From: Brevibacillus sp042683565 | GTDB lineage: Bacteria > Bacillota > Bacilli > Brevibacillales > Brevibacillaceae | DNA: 64,000 nt | Direction: 5' to 3' | NCBI RefSeq assembly: GCF_042683565.1 | Contig: NZ_JBHUJW010000023.1 | Span: 1-64,000 of the forward strand | Part shown: piece by piece, positions 33,071-41,186 of the stretch | Layout: every line of letters starts with the position of its first letter | Position numbering within the stretch: position 1 is the first letter of the stretch | Translations under genes and position numbers: made by a program | Notes under the pieces: model-generated | Databases searched by the model: none | The model's input: only the letters and a program-made list of their open reading frames with translations | What the model was told of the DNA's origin: nothing

Positions 33071-33213
33071 TCAAAACACTCTCCTGATTAACGGAATAGC
33101 TTGAAGGTATGACCATTATTTGACGACACACAGGTGCCTTTTGTTGCGGCCGACTTTTCCCAAAATGGGCGAGTAGGCATGAGAAATGGCAACGATGCAG
33201 CATACTGAACACG

Positions 33214-33249
33214 CAGAAAAGGATGCCCTCATGCTGGCATCCTTTTCTG
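33214..33249. terminator. terminator of ddl
   Basis: CAGAAAAGGATGCC (33214-33227) is a perfect 14-bp complement of GGCATCCTTTTCTG (33236-33249) with an eight-base loop. The T-rich part sits within the stem, so it can act in either direction, but the position fits the end of ddl, 30 bp downstream. Confidence 0.7.
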
Positions 33250-33278
33250 TCTCCTATGGTAACGCGGCGGGCAGCGAT

Positions 33279-34409
33279 TCACTCCAGCTCTTCCGCTTCC
33301 ACGATATTGCGCTGTTTGTCCGCGTGGCGCTCCAGCCCCAACTGGACCAGCCTGTCGATCAGTTCGCTGTAGCTGATGCCGGATGCCTGGAACAGCATCG
33401 GATACATGCTGAACGGGGTAAAGCCCGGCATCGTGTTGACCTCGTTGATGTACAGCTTGTCGTTTTGCTCATCCCAGAAAAAGTCCACGCGCGAAAGGCC
33501 AGAGCCGTCCAGGACTTGGAAAGCCTTCTTGGCAATCTCGGCGATTTGGGTGGACACGTGCTCAGGTATATTCGCCGGAATGGCCAGCTCTGTTCCGGCC
33601 CCTTTGTATTTCGCTTCGTAGTCGTAAAATTCTTTCGCCGCGATGATCTCCCCGACTACGGAAGTAATCGGCTCTTCGTTGCCCAGCACGCCGATTTCCA
33701 GTTCGCGGGCGTTTACGAATTCCTCAACGATCAGCCGACGGTCGTACTTGGCAGCAATGTCGAGGGCGTGCGCCAGCTCTTCCCGGTTTTTCGCCTTGTT
33801 GATGCCGACGCTGGAGCCCATATTGGCAGGCTTCACGAAGCAAGGATAGCCGAGCTCCTGCTCGATTTTGTCCATACTCTCTTCCCGCTGTTTCTCCCAT
33901 TGCGAGCGAAGCAGGCCGACGTATTTCACCTGCGGCAACCCCGCCTGGGCAAAGACCGTTTTCATCATCCATTTGTCCATGCCGACCGCAGATGCCATCA
34001 CACCCGTCCCTACGTACGGCAAGTTCGCCAGCTCCAATAGCCCTTGTATAGTACCATCTTCTCCGTTCGGTCCGTGGACCACCGGAAAGATCACATCCAC
34101 CTGCTGACCGATTGAAAACAGGGAAGCAGGCTTGGAGGAAGGAACCAATTGCTGTCCTGTCGAGTCGTTGTCTGCCGTGATCTCTTTGTTGCCTGGCGAC
34201 AGCCTGAGTGCATCGATTCGCTCTGGCAATTGTCCGGCGATCGCATCCCCTTTCACCCATGAGCCATCCAGCTGAACGTAAATAGGCGTCACTTCATACC
34301 TGTTCGCGTCCACCGCCTTCATGACGGACAGGGCCGTGCGCAAGGAAACCTCATGCTCCGAGGATTTCCCACCGTAAATGATACCCAGACGAATCTTCCC
34401 GTTTCCCAT
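33279..34409 (-). CDS. ddl: D-alanine--D-alanine ligase
   Basis: 376-aa ATP-grasp enzyme making D-Ala-D-Ala for peptidoglycan. Substrate-binding Glu is in SSEHEVSL (~18), ATP-grasp loops in CFVKPANMGSSVGI, and the omega loop FYDYEAKYKGAG (~220-231) carries the Tyr typical of D-Ala-D-Ala rather than VanA-type D-Ala-D-Lac ligases. Metal/catalytic residues in VDFFWDE and NEVNTMPGF are present. ATG follows AAAGGAGTAAGGA. Single gene with long leader and terminator. Confidence 0.96.
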   Translation of the reverse strand: MGNGKIRLGIIYGGKSSEHEVSLRTALSVMKAVDANRYEVTPIYVQLDGSWVKGDAIAGQLPERIDALRLSPGNKEITADNDSTGQQLVPSSKPASLFSIGQQVDVIFPVVHGPNGEDGTIQGLLELANLPYVGTGVMASAVGMDKWMMKTVFAQAGLPQVKYVGLLRSQWEKQREESMDKIEQELGYPCFVKPANMGSSVGINKAKNREELAHALDIAAKYDRRLIVEEFVNARELEIGVLGNEEPITSVVGEIIAAKEFYDYEAKYKGAGTELAIPANIPEHVSTQIAEIAKKAFQVLDGSGLSRVDFFWDEQNDKLYINEVNTMPGFTPFSMYPMLFQASGISYSELIDRLVQLGLERHADKQRNIVEAEELE

Positions 34410-34425
34410 CTTCCTTACTCCTTTC

Positions 34426-34445
34426 CTCTCTGCTGCGGCAGAGAG
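34426..34445 (-). other. stable hairpin just upstream of the ddl ribosome-binding site
   Basis: CTCTCTGC (34426-34433) and GCAGAGAG (34438-34445) form a perfect 8-bp stem with a four-base loop, ending 5 bp before the AAAGGAG of ddl. It could affect ddl mRNA stability or translation. Confidence 0.5.
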
Positions 34446-34476
34446 CCTGCCGAAGTATCTTTCTCTCCCATGCTAT

Positions 34477-34502
34477 GCAAAAGCCCAGCTTTTGCTCTTT
34501 TT
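34477..34502 (+). terminator. terminator-like hairpin in the ddl/34635 divergent region
   Basis: GCAAAAGC (34477-34484) and GCTTTTGC (34488-34495) form an 8-bp stem, loop CCA, followed on the plus strand by TCTTTTT. It sits upstream of the plus-strand gene at 34635 and has no clear upstream plus-strand gene to terminate. Confidence 0.45.
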
Positions 34503-34634
34503 ACCGGGCCAAGCCCACCACTCAGCATACACAAACCGCCCCCCGATTTCAAGCGATTCACCTATGGACGCCATCCGTCATATCATGGCATATAAACTTC
34601 CTTTCATGGAGCTATTTATGTTGGGGGGATGTCC

Positions 34635-35126
34635 ATGAGAGATTATCTGGTCTACTGCACGTACTGCTCGAGCTATACGCTCTTGCACAGCTATGACAAA
34701 GACAGCGGGTCATTTTTAGGAGAATACTCCCTCTTGCACAACAATTACACGCGAAATGCCGTCATTCTGAACAAATTTCTGCTCGCTCATCTCGGCCACG
34801 CCATCCGCCCCATTCCCTCCCAGACGGAAGACTACCGCAACATCATTTGCACCGCTTCGCACTTTCTGGAAAACGACATCGACAAATACGTCGAGGAAAG
34901 CCTGGAAAAGCGGAAGTACAGCGAACGTGACCGGCGAAGCGAGCGGGAAATCGGGCAAGTGCAACTGTATTTGGTCGAACACCTGCTGACCCACGAGCTG
35001 CAAATGATGTCGCAGGCTCGAGCTGCTACGCCGGCAGAAGGACAAGTATTGCTGGGCAAGGAACTGGGGTTAAAACAGTCCCTGGAGCTGGTCCGCCGGG
35101 TCAGAAGCGACAAGCAATTCGCGTGA
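34635..35126 (+). CDS. hypothetical protein with N-terminal CxxC pair
   Basis: 163-aa mostly helical protein. It opens MRDYLVYCTYCSSYTLLHSY with CTYC, then has KRKYSERDRRSEREIGQVQL (~92-111) that is charged and coiled-coil-like, and a C-terminal MSQARAATPAEGQVLLGKELG. No known domain is recognised; the single CxxC may be a redox or metal site. ATG at 34635 has GGGGGG 6 nt before; a second ATG at 34629 touches that site. It has its own terminator and no obvious partner. Confidence 0.6.
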   Translation: MRDYLVYCTYCSSYTLLHSYDKDSGSFLGEYSLLHNNYTRNAVILNKFLLAHLGHAIRPIPSQTEDYRNIICTASHFLENDIDKYVEESLEKRKYSERDRRSEREIGQVQLYLVEHLLTHELQMMSQARAATPAEGQVLLGKELGLKQSLELVRRVRSDKQFA

Positions 35127-35143
35127 GTTTGCAGGCAAAAGAA

Positions 35144-35173
35144 CCCCCGTAGCCAAATTACGGGGGATTGTTT
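35144..35173. terminator. bidirectional terminator between the 34635 gene and the RlmI-like gene
   Basis: CCCCCGTA (35144-35151) pairs with TACGGGGG (35159-35166) over a seven-base loop. TTGTTTT follows on the plus side and TTCTTTTG on the minus side, serving both convergent genes. Confidence 0.82.
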
Positions 35174-35178
35174 TGCTC

Positions 35179-36474
35179 CTATTTCCGATCCCGCACTTCA
35201 AAGATCGCAAATTTCAAGTAATGCGCCTCGTCCGCGCCAGTGATCTGCGGGTGGTCTTTGCCTGCTCCCCGCCACTCGATCAGGCGGAGAATCTTTTTCG
35301 CGTCCACAGCCGCCTCCTGGATGGTGTCGAGGAACAGCTCGGGCGACATGTGGTACGAGCACGATGCCGTCACGAGGAAGCCTCCCGGACGCACCAGCTT
35401 CATACCGTTCAGGTTGATGTCCTTGTAACCGCGAATGGCGCCTTTGACGGCTCCCCGCGATTTGGCGAAGGCTGGCGGGTCGAGGATGACGACATCCCAG
35501 CTGCGGCCGGCTTCGACGCTCTCGCGCAAGTAATCAAAGGCATTGGCTACCACAAATTGTACGCGGTGCAAATAGCCGTTCAAGGTGATGTTGCGCTTCG
35601 CCGTCTCGATGGCGTGCTCGGAAATGTCCAGGGCCGTCACCTTTTTCGCGCCGTGTTTGCAGGCATTCAGCGTAAATGAGCCTGTATGGGTAAAGCACTC
35701 CAGCACTTCGGCGCCGTCCCAGAACGGATTTTTCACGACCTTTCCCCGTTTGTCTACCGGGACGAGCTTTTGCTCGCCGTCTACATCGACTGATTGCAGC
35801 GAGATGCCATGCTTTTCTCCCCATCCCTTCATCAGCGGGGCGATGGACGCGCGATTTTCCCGCTGGTCGTAGAAAAATCCGGTCTTTTGTCCTTCCACGA
35901 TGTCTACGTAATACTTCAGTCCATTTTCCTCGATCAGGACTTCACGCGGGCACTCCCCGTACAGGACTCCCTTCCCCTGGTCCAGACCTTCGAGCTTTCG
36001 CACCGGCACGTCATTGCGCAAATAGATGCCGACTGGCGCAAAGACTTCCACCAGCGCGTCGCGAATCCAGTCGAGTCGCAGCTCCATTCCGAGCGACAGC
36101 ACCTGCACGACGAGCACGTCCTCGTACCGGTCCACGATAAGGCCTGGCAAAAAGTCGGCTTCGCCGTAGATGACCCTGCAGGCGCGCGGGTTGTCTACAA
36201 AGCGCGTGCGGAACTGGGCGGCCTGCCTGATTTTTCGCAGGAAGAAAGCGTAGTCGATCTCTTCGTTCGGATCGTAGCTCAAGATGCGGACGATCATCTG
36301 GGATGCGGGGTTGATGTAGCCTTTTGCGAGAAAATGGCCTTTGTGGTTGGTCACTTCCACGATTTCTCCCGGTTGAACGTCTCCCTGAATTTCCAGCACT
36401 TCTGATTGGAAAACCCACGGATGGCCGGATTCCAGCCGTTTTTTTCGATGTTGATTCAAATAGACTCTTGCCAC
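35179..36474 (-). CDS. class I rRNA methyltransferase, RlmI-like (PUA plus SAM domain)
   Basis: 431-aa protein with an N-terminal PUA domain (KKRLESGHPWVFQSEV, residues 11-26), an EEHD-like middle, and a Rossmann SAM domain with LECFTHTGSF (~258-267), TALDISEHAI and VILDPPAFAKSRG (~330-342). TASCSYHMS near 370 carries the expected catalytic Cys of the family that makes m5C1962 in 23S rRNA. Residues ~218-250, between the QKTGFFYDQRENR motif and the SAM loop, hold an extra ~30 aa not typical of the family. ATG at 36474. Confidence 0.9.
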   Translation of the reverse strand: MARVYLNQHRKKRLESGHPWVFQSEVLEIQGDVQPGEIVEVTNHKGHFLAKGYINPASQMIVRILSYDPNEEIDYAFFLRKIRQAAQFRTRFVDNPRACRVIYGEADFLPGLIVDRYEDVLVVQVLSLGMELRLDWIRDALVEVFAPVGIYLRNDVPVRKLEGLDQGKGVLYGECPREVLIEENGLKYYVDIVEGQKTGFFYDQRENRASIAPLMKGWGEKHGISLQSVDVDGEQKLVPVDKRGKVVKNPFWDGAEVLECFTHTGSFTLNACKHGAKKVTALDISEHAIETAKRNITLNGYLHRVQFVVANAFDYLRESVEAGRSWDVVILDPPAFAKSRGAVKGAIRGYKDINLNGMKLVRPGGFLVTASCSYHMSPELFLDTIQEAAVDAKKILRLIEWRGAGKDHPQITGADEAHYLKFAIFEVRDRK

Positions 36475-36568
36475 AGTTATGGAGCCTCCTTGTCATGCTC
36501 GTCTCGGTACAGGCATAGCGTATAAGTATCGTCAGAAATTTTCCTCTCCGTTCGGGGAGGGCGCATGT

Positions 36569-37537
36569 ATGTCCAGGGAAGGAGGATTTTGCTTTGTGAT
36601 CGTGTCCATCCTCGCCCCGTTCACCTTTGGGCTTAGCTTGTTTCTGTGCGGTATGTATGCCATGCGGGCCGGCTTTCAAAACCTCGCCGGCAAAAAAATG
36701 GAACAGTGGATGGGCAGGTTTACCCAGACGCCTGTCCACAGCTTTTGGATGGGGCTTTTGTCCACCTTTGTCCTGCAAAGCTCCAGCGCTGTCACTGTAC
36801 TGACAATCGGGCTGACCAACGCCCGAATCATCGGGTTCACGCAGACGGTCGGCATTATTCTCGGTACGAATCTCGGCACGACCGTCACGACTGAGCTGAT
36901 CGCCCTCAAGCTGGAATCATTTGCCATCCCCATGCTCCTGATCGGAACAGCTCTTTGGCTCATGCCGCGGCGCAACATTCGCTGCACGGGCCTCGTCGTC
37001 GCAGGCTTCGGGCTGATTTTTCTTGGAATCGACATCTTGAAGCTGATGGGAGCGCCGCTGGAACAGTCGCAGACGTTCCGCTCGCTGTTCATGGAGAGCC
37101 GCCACTCGATCGGGGTCGGGCTGCTCACCGGAATCATTTTTACCGGATTGATCCACAGCGGGTCAGCTACTACCGTCATCACGATGGGGCTCCTCTCGCA
37201 CGGCGTCCTGTCCATGGAGACTGCACTGGCCATCGTGCTGGGGGCGAACATCGGCACCTGCTTTACCGCCGTTATCGCCAGTATCGGCACTAATACCGCC
37301 TCCAAGCAAGTGGCGTGGTGCCACACGCTGTTCAACGTCGCAGGCGCCATTGTCTTTTTGCCCCTTCTCCCACAGCTTGCCCTGGTCAGTGCCCTTTTAA
37401 CGAGTAACCCTTCCATGCAGATCGCCCATTCTCAAACGATCTTCAACCTGATCTGCTCCCTGGTCGCGCTGCCGTTCACCAGCCAAATCGCCGCCTTCAT
37501 CCAGTGGCTCATTCCGGACAAGCGAAAACGAGCCTAG
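36569..37537 (+). CDS. yqeW: Na/Pi cotransporter family protein (YqeW type)
   Basis: 322-aa membrane protein of the Na/Pi-cotransporter II family, with two inverted Pi-transport repeats: LLSTFVLQSSSAVTVLTIGL (~53-72) and LIHSGSATTVITMGL with GANIGTCFTA further on. QSSSA and GTNLGTTVT are diagnostic. About eight helices are seen. ATG at 36569 has GGGGAGGG 7 nt upstream; GTG at 36596, 10 nt after AAGGAGG, is an equally good alternative that would delete nine residues. The YqeW gene is near rpsU in B. subtilis too, here inverted and displaced. Substrate may be phosphate but is unproven. Confidence 0.85.
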   Translation: MSREGGFCFVIVSILAPFTFGLSLFLCGMYAMRAGFQNLAGKKMEQWMGRFTQTPVHSFWMGLLSTFVLQSSSAVTVLTIGLTNARIIGFTQTVGIILGTNLGTTVTTELIALKLESFAIPMLLIGTALWLMPRRNIRCTGLVVAGFGLIFLGIDILKLMGAPLEQSQTFRSLFMESRHSIGVGLLTGIIFTGLIHSGSATTVITMGLLSHGVLSMETALAIVLGANIGTCFTAVIASIGTNTASKQVAWCHTLFNVAGAIVFLPLLPQLALVSALLTSNPSMQIAHSQTIFNLICSLVALPFTSQIAAFIQWLIPDKRKRA

Positions 37538-37551
37538 ACAGACGGGCTTTG

Positions 37552-38217
37552 TCAAAAAGAAAAGGGAATCAAATAAATCGAGGTAATGACGCCTGCCACG
37601 ATCATCGCCACGCTGGAAGCCGCTGTCTGTACAGGGGAAATCCGGTTCAGGCTGGCCGTTCCGATGGCATGGGCACTCGTGCCTACGGCGATACCGATGG
37701 CCCAGTCTTCCCGGATGCCGCCCCACTTCAGGACAGGGCGCGCGATCAACACCCCGATCATTCCCGTCAAAGCCGTAAATAAAGCAGTCAATGCGGGCAC
37801 CCCGCCGACAGAGCGGGACAGCTCGATGGCAATCGGCGTCGTCACCGATTTGCTAACCATGCTTTTTACGAGCAGCTCATCAGAACCAAGGCACCAGTGG
37901 ATGGCGTAAACGACGAAGATCGCCGCCGCACTCCCGACGGCCACGCCGAGCAGGACGCCTTTCCAGATCTGGGCGAATTCCTTGATCTGCTTGGCCAGCG
38001 GAACCGCCAGCGCGACGGTAGCCGGGCCCAGCCAGAAAGAAATCCACTGGCCGCCGGCTGCAAATGCCTCCCAGTCGCCGCTGACCAGCCACCACAAGAG
38101 GCCGACGACAACGACCGCCACGATGAGGGGCTGGAGCCGCGGAAGGCGTGCCGTGATCGCGGTCGCTCCCCTGTAGCCGATGAGCGTCACAACGATCGCA
38201 AACAGCTGACTAAGCAT
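37552..38217 (-). CDS. lrgB: LrgB/CidB family protein
   Basis: 221-aa membrane protein with about six helices. Conserved family segments include PLAKQIKEFAQIWKGVL, SKSVTTPIAIELSRSVGG (~124-141) and AVGTSAHAIGTASLNRI. LrgB works with LrgA to modulate holin-like activity, autolysis and pyruvate uptake. It starts inside the last codons of lrgA (8-bp overlap). Confidence 0.92.
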   Translation of the reverse strand: MLSQLFAIVVTLIGYRGATAITARLPRLQPLIVAVVVVGLLWWLVSGDWEAFAAGGQWISFWLGPATVALAVPLAKQIKEFAQIWKGVLLGVAVGSAAAIFVVYAIHWCLGSDELLVKSMVSKSVTTPIAIELSRSVGGVPALTALFTALTGMIGVLIARPVLKWGGIREDWAIGIAVGTSAHAIGTASLNRISPVQTAASSVAMIVAGVITSIYLIPFSF

Positions 38218-38605
38218 CGATGGCCCTCCCTTCCTGTTTCATGGAAGGCTCCACAAGCTTTTGCTGACGCTGCAAATACCATTGAACCACGCGCCCGGCA
38301 ACCAGCATGACCACCAGCGGACCGAGCACCATAGAGAGAACGATCGTCCACGGCGCTTTGACGATCCAGCCCATGTACGAGCCGACACCTACAATGATCG
38401 GGACAAAAAACAGCATCATATGCCGCACCAGAAAAACGCTCGCTTGCTCGACCCACTCCATACGAATCCAACCCGTACACAGGCACAGCGTCAAAAGCAG
38501 CATCCCCAGCAAATTGCCCGGCAATGGTATTTGCAGCCATCTGTTCATCAGTGTGCCCGCTGCGTAAAAGACGAGCAGGATCAATACGCCCTGGACGATC
38601 TTCAT
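38210..38605 (-). CDS. lrgA: LrgA/CidA family holin-like protein
   Basis: 131-aa membrane protein with four helices; IPLPGNLLGMLLLTLCL (~26-42) and VRHMMLFFVPIIVGVGSY (~60-77) are the family hallmarks. It is the antiholin/holin-like partner of LrgB, and possibly a pyruvate transporter part. ATG has GGGGGGAG 5 nt upstream. CidA and LrgA cannot be separated by sequence alone. No LytSR pair is adjacent. Confidence 0.9.
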   Translation of the reverse strand: MKIVQGVLILLVFYAAGTLMNRWLQIPLPGNLLGMLLLTLCLCTGWIRMEWVEQASVFLVRHMMLFFVPIIVGVGSYMGWIVKAPWTIVLSMVLGPLVVMLVAGRVVQWYLQRQQKLVEPSMKQEGRAIDA

Positions 38606-38671
38606 CCCAGCTCCCCCCTATTTCTCCCTCGAGCTTCTCTTCCCAGAATACCGATCTACTATAAAAAGTAT

Positions 38672-38704
38672 AAAAAGCCCGGCCCATCCTTGGCCAGGCT
38701 TTTC
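38672..38704 (-). terminator. terminator of deoC
   Basis: An 8-9-bp stem with two mismatches (AGCC-GGCC with GG-CC-GGCT) lies directly after deoC and is followed by TTTTTATAC on the minus strand. Separates deoC from lrgAB. Confidence 0.8.
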
Positions 38705-38710
38705 TAGCTC

Positions 38711-39376
38711 CTAGTAACCGCTGCCTGTCGTCTTCGCTCCTGTGACGATGGAAACGCCAGAGCTGGTTCCAATGCGGGTCGCACCGGCTGAAATCATCGC
38801 CGCAGCCGCTTCCGCATCGCGTACGCCGCCCGAAGCCTTGACACCGATATCAGGACCTACTGTCTTGCGCATCAGCGCGATATCTTCGACTGTCGCTCCC
38901 CCTGGCCCGAAGCCGGTGGACGTCTTCACGTAGTCGGCTCCTGCTTCAACGCACAGCTTGCAAGCAATTTCTTTCTCTTCGTCTGTCAAAAGCCCGGTTT
39001 CCAGGATGACCTTGAGCAGCACAGAGCCTGCTGCTTCTTTGACCGCAGCCACATCGCGCTTGACAGTCTCCAGATCGCCGGATTTCAACGCGCCGATGTT
39101 CAGCACCATGTCTACCTCGGTCGCCCCGTTCGCGATGGCGTCGCGCGTTTCCGCCGCTTTCACCTCTGGCGTATTCGCTCCCAGAGGAAAGCCGATCACC
39201 GTGCAGACTTTCACGTCCGTACCCGCCAGCAATTGGGCGGAACGCTTCACCCAGTATGGATTGACGCAAACCGATGCGAAGTCGTGTTCTTTTGCTTCCG
39301 CGCACAGCTTATCGATCATGTCCGCCGTCGCTTCCGGCTTTAACAAGGTATGGTCGATATATTTATTGATATTCAC
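38711..39376 (-). CDS. deoC: deoxyribose-phosphate aldolase
   Basis: 221-aa class I aldolase splitting 2-deoxyribose 5-phosphate to glyceraldehyde 3-phosphate and acetaldehyde. Schiff-base Lys lies in DYVKTSTGF (~152) and the second Lys in GVKASGGVR (~180). N terminus NKYIDHTLLKPEAT is conserved. GTG start follows AGAGGTG. No deoR, pdp or nupC is nearby; here it follows the nudix gene by 3 bp and may be cotranscribed with mtaB. Confidence 0.97.
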   Translation of the reverse strand: MNINKYIDHTLLKPEATADMIDKLCAEAKEHDFASVCVNPYWVKRSAQLLAGTDVKVCTVIGFPLGANTPEVKAAETRDAIANGATEVDMVLNIGALKSGDLETVKRDVAAVKEAAGSVLLKVILETGLLTDEEKEIACKLCVEAGADYVKTSTGFGPGGATVEDIALMRKTVGPDIGVKASGGVRDAEAAAAMISAGATRIGTSSGVSIVTGAKTTGSGY

Positions 39377-39379
39377 CCG

Positions 39380-39808
39380 TTACACCTCTATCCCTAATTG
39401 TTGGAATGCCAAGAGGAACACATTGTCGTTGTTGCGATAGCCGCGCGCCTGCTGGAGCTCCCATGCTTCCGCTGCCGGATGCCAGTGGACATCGTTGATC
39501 TCCTCCAGCTGCACGGTGATCTCGGTATTGTACGCCTCGACCAGATAGTAGTGGACTTCCTTGTCGACGTGCTCGCCTGTCACCGGATGCTGGTAGACAT
39601 ACGTGATCGTGTCCAGCTTGGCACCCAAGCGGCCGGCCACGCCCGTCTCTTCCAAAACTTCTCGCAACGCCGTCTCCTCGATCGTCTCGCCGATCTCCTG
39701 CTTTCCTTTTGCCAGCGTCACCTTGCCATAGCGGTCTTCGATCAGGAGGAGCATGTAGACTCCATCCTGCTCGCGATATACGACCCCTCCTGCCGAAATT
39801 TCCTTCAT
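39380..39808 (-). CDS. Nudix hydrolase
   Basis: 142-aa pyrophosphohydrolase. The Nudix box G-x5-E-x7-REUxEE-x2-U is met by GKQEIGETIEETALREVLEE (~36-55). N-terminal KEISAGGVVYREQDG is typical of the ADP-ribose or nucleotide subclass; substrate cannot be fixed. The start overlaps the mtaB stop by 4 bp (ATGA), so it is the last but one gene of that operon. Confidence 0.92.
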   Translation of the reverse strand: MKEISAGGVVYREQDGVYMLLLIEDRYGKVTLAKGKQEIGETIEETALREVLEETGVAGRLGAKLDTITYVYQHPVTGEHVDKEVHYYLVEAYNTEITVQLEEINDVHWHPAAEAWELQQARGYRNNDNVFLLAFQQLGIEV

Positions 39809-41163
39809 ATGGCTCGCTCCTTCAAAAGGGGCAGCTGCTCATCTTCCAGCACACGAACGAAGGTCCCTTTGCAGTATTCAGAGCCTGGTTCATCCAGTCG
39901 CACCTTGCAAATTTTTCCGATCATGCTCTCATCGCCGGGGAAGACGACGTTGAGGTAGTTGTCGGAGTAACCCATCAAGAGGCCGCTCTCCGGCGCTTCC
40001 TTGTACGGACGCTCCGGAATGACCTCCAGCACGTCGCCGACAAACTGCGAGGAGTAGGCGAGCGTGAGCTGTTGGTTCAGCTCGAGCAGCCTGGTGACGC
40101 GCTCGTGCTTGACTTCTTCCGGAATCTGGTCGGTCATGCGGGCAGCCGGTGTGCCGGTGCGCATGGAGTACGGGAACACGTGCAGCTCGGCAAAGCCGAT
40201 CTTTTTGATAAACTCGTAGCCGTTCATGAACTGCTCCTCGGTCTCTCCCGGGAAGCCGACGATGACGTCCGTCGTGATCGCCACGCCTGGCAGGGCCTCG
40301 CGCACTTTCACCATTTTTTCGTAGAATTCTGCTGTTGTATACTTGCGGCGCATGCGTTTCAGCACATCGTCATCGCCCGCCTGCAAGGGCACGTGCAGAT
40401 GGCGCACGACACGGTCGGAATGGTTGATGACTTCGATCACTTCATCGGTGATCTGGCTCGCTTCGATCGAGCTGATGCGGATGCGTTTCAGTCCGTCTAC
40501 TTGATGCAAGTCAACCAGCAGCTTGGCGAGGTTGTAGTCTTCCAGATCTTCGCCGTAGCCTCCGGTGTGAATCCCGGTCAGCACGATCTCCAGATAGCCT
40601 GCCTCTACCAGCTTTTTCGCCTGTTCCACGACGCTCTCCGGCTTGCGGGAGCGCATCAGTCCGCGCGCCCAGGGAATGATGCAGAACGTGCAGAAGTTGT
40701 TGCAGCCTTCCTGAATTTTCAGGGAAGCGCGCGTGCGGTCCGTAAAATTGGGAACGTCCAGTTCCTCGAATTCACGGGCTTTCATGATGTTTCCGACGGC
40801 GTTGATCGGCTGCCGCTCCGCTTTGATCTGGTTCACATATTCGAGCAGCTTTTCCCGCCCTTGCGTCCCTACGATAATGTCGACACCAGGGATTTGCGCG
40901 ATCTCACCCGGAGAAGTTTGCGCATAGCAGCCCGTCACGGCGACGATCGCGTCCGGATTGCGGCGGATCGCCCTGCGGATCACCTGGCGGCTCTTTTTAT
41001 CTCCTGTATTGGTAACGGTGCACGTATTGATGACGTAGACGTCGGCTTCATCCTGCTCAAAGTCGACGCGCTCGTAGCCTTCGTTTTTAAACAGCTGCCA
41101 GATCGCTTCTGTTTCATAGCTGTTTACTTTACAGCCCAATGTATGAAAAGCAACGGTAGACAT
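39805..41163 (-). CDS. mtaB: tRNA (t6A37-C2) methylthiotransferase MtaB
   Basis: 452-aa radical-SAM enzyme converting t6A37 to ms2t6A37. The N-terminal UPF0004 cluster Cys are in LGCKVN, NTCTVT and GCYAQ; the radical-SAM motif is CNNFCTFC (~148-155), and a TRAM domain closes the protein (~375-440). TYPE-specific signature supports MtaB (YqeV) rather than MiaB. ATG at 41163 follows AAAGGAGG. In the prmA-rsmE-mtaB order of Bacillus. Confidence 0.96.
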   Translation of the reverse strand: MSTVAFHTLGCKVNSYETEAIWQLFKNEGYERVDFEQDEADVYVINTCTVTNTGDKKSRQVIRRAIRRNPDAIVAVTGCYAQTSPGEIAQIPGVDIIVGTQGREKLLEYVNQIKAERQPINAVGNIMKAREFEELDVPNFTDRTRASLKIQEGCNNFCTFCIIPWARGLMRSRKPESVVEQAKKLVEAGYLEIVLTGIHTGGYGEDLEDYNLAKLLVDLHQVDGLKRIRISSIEASQITDEVIEVINHSDRVVRHLHVPLQAGDDDVLKRMRRKYTTAEFYEKMVKVREALPGVAITTDVIVGFPGETEEQFMNGYEFIKKIGFAELHVFPYSMRTGTPAARMTDQIPEEVKHERVTRLLELNQQLTLAYSSQFVGDVLEVIPERPYKEAPESGLLMGYSDNYLNVVFPGDESMIGKICKVRLDEPGSEYCKGTFVRVLEDEQLPLLKERAI

Positions 41164-41186
41164 TGCGATTCCTCCTTTCTTCCTGG

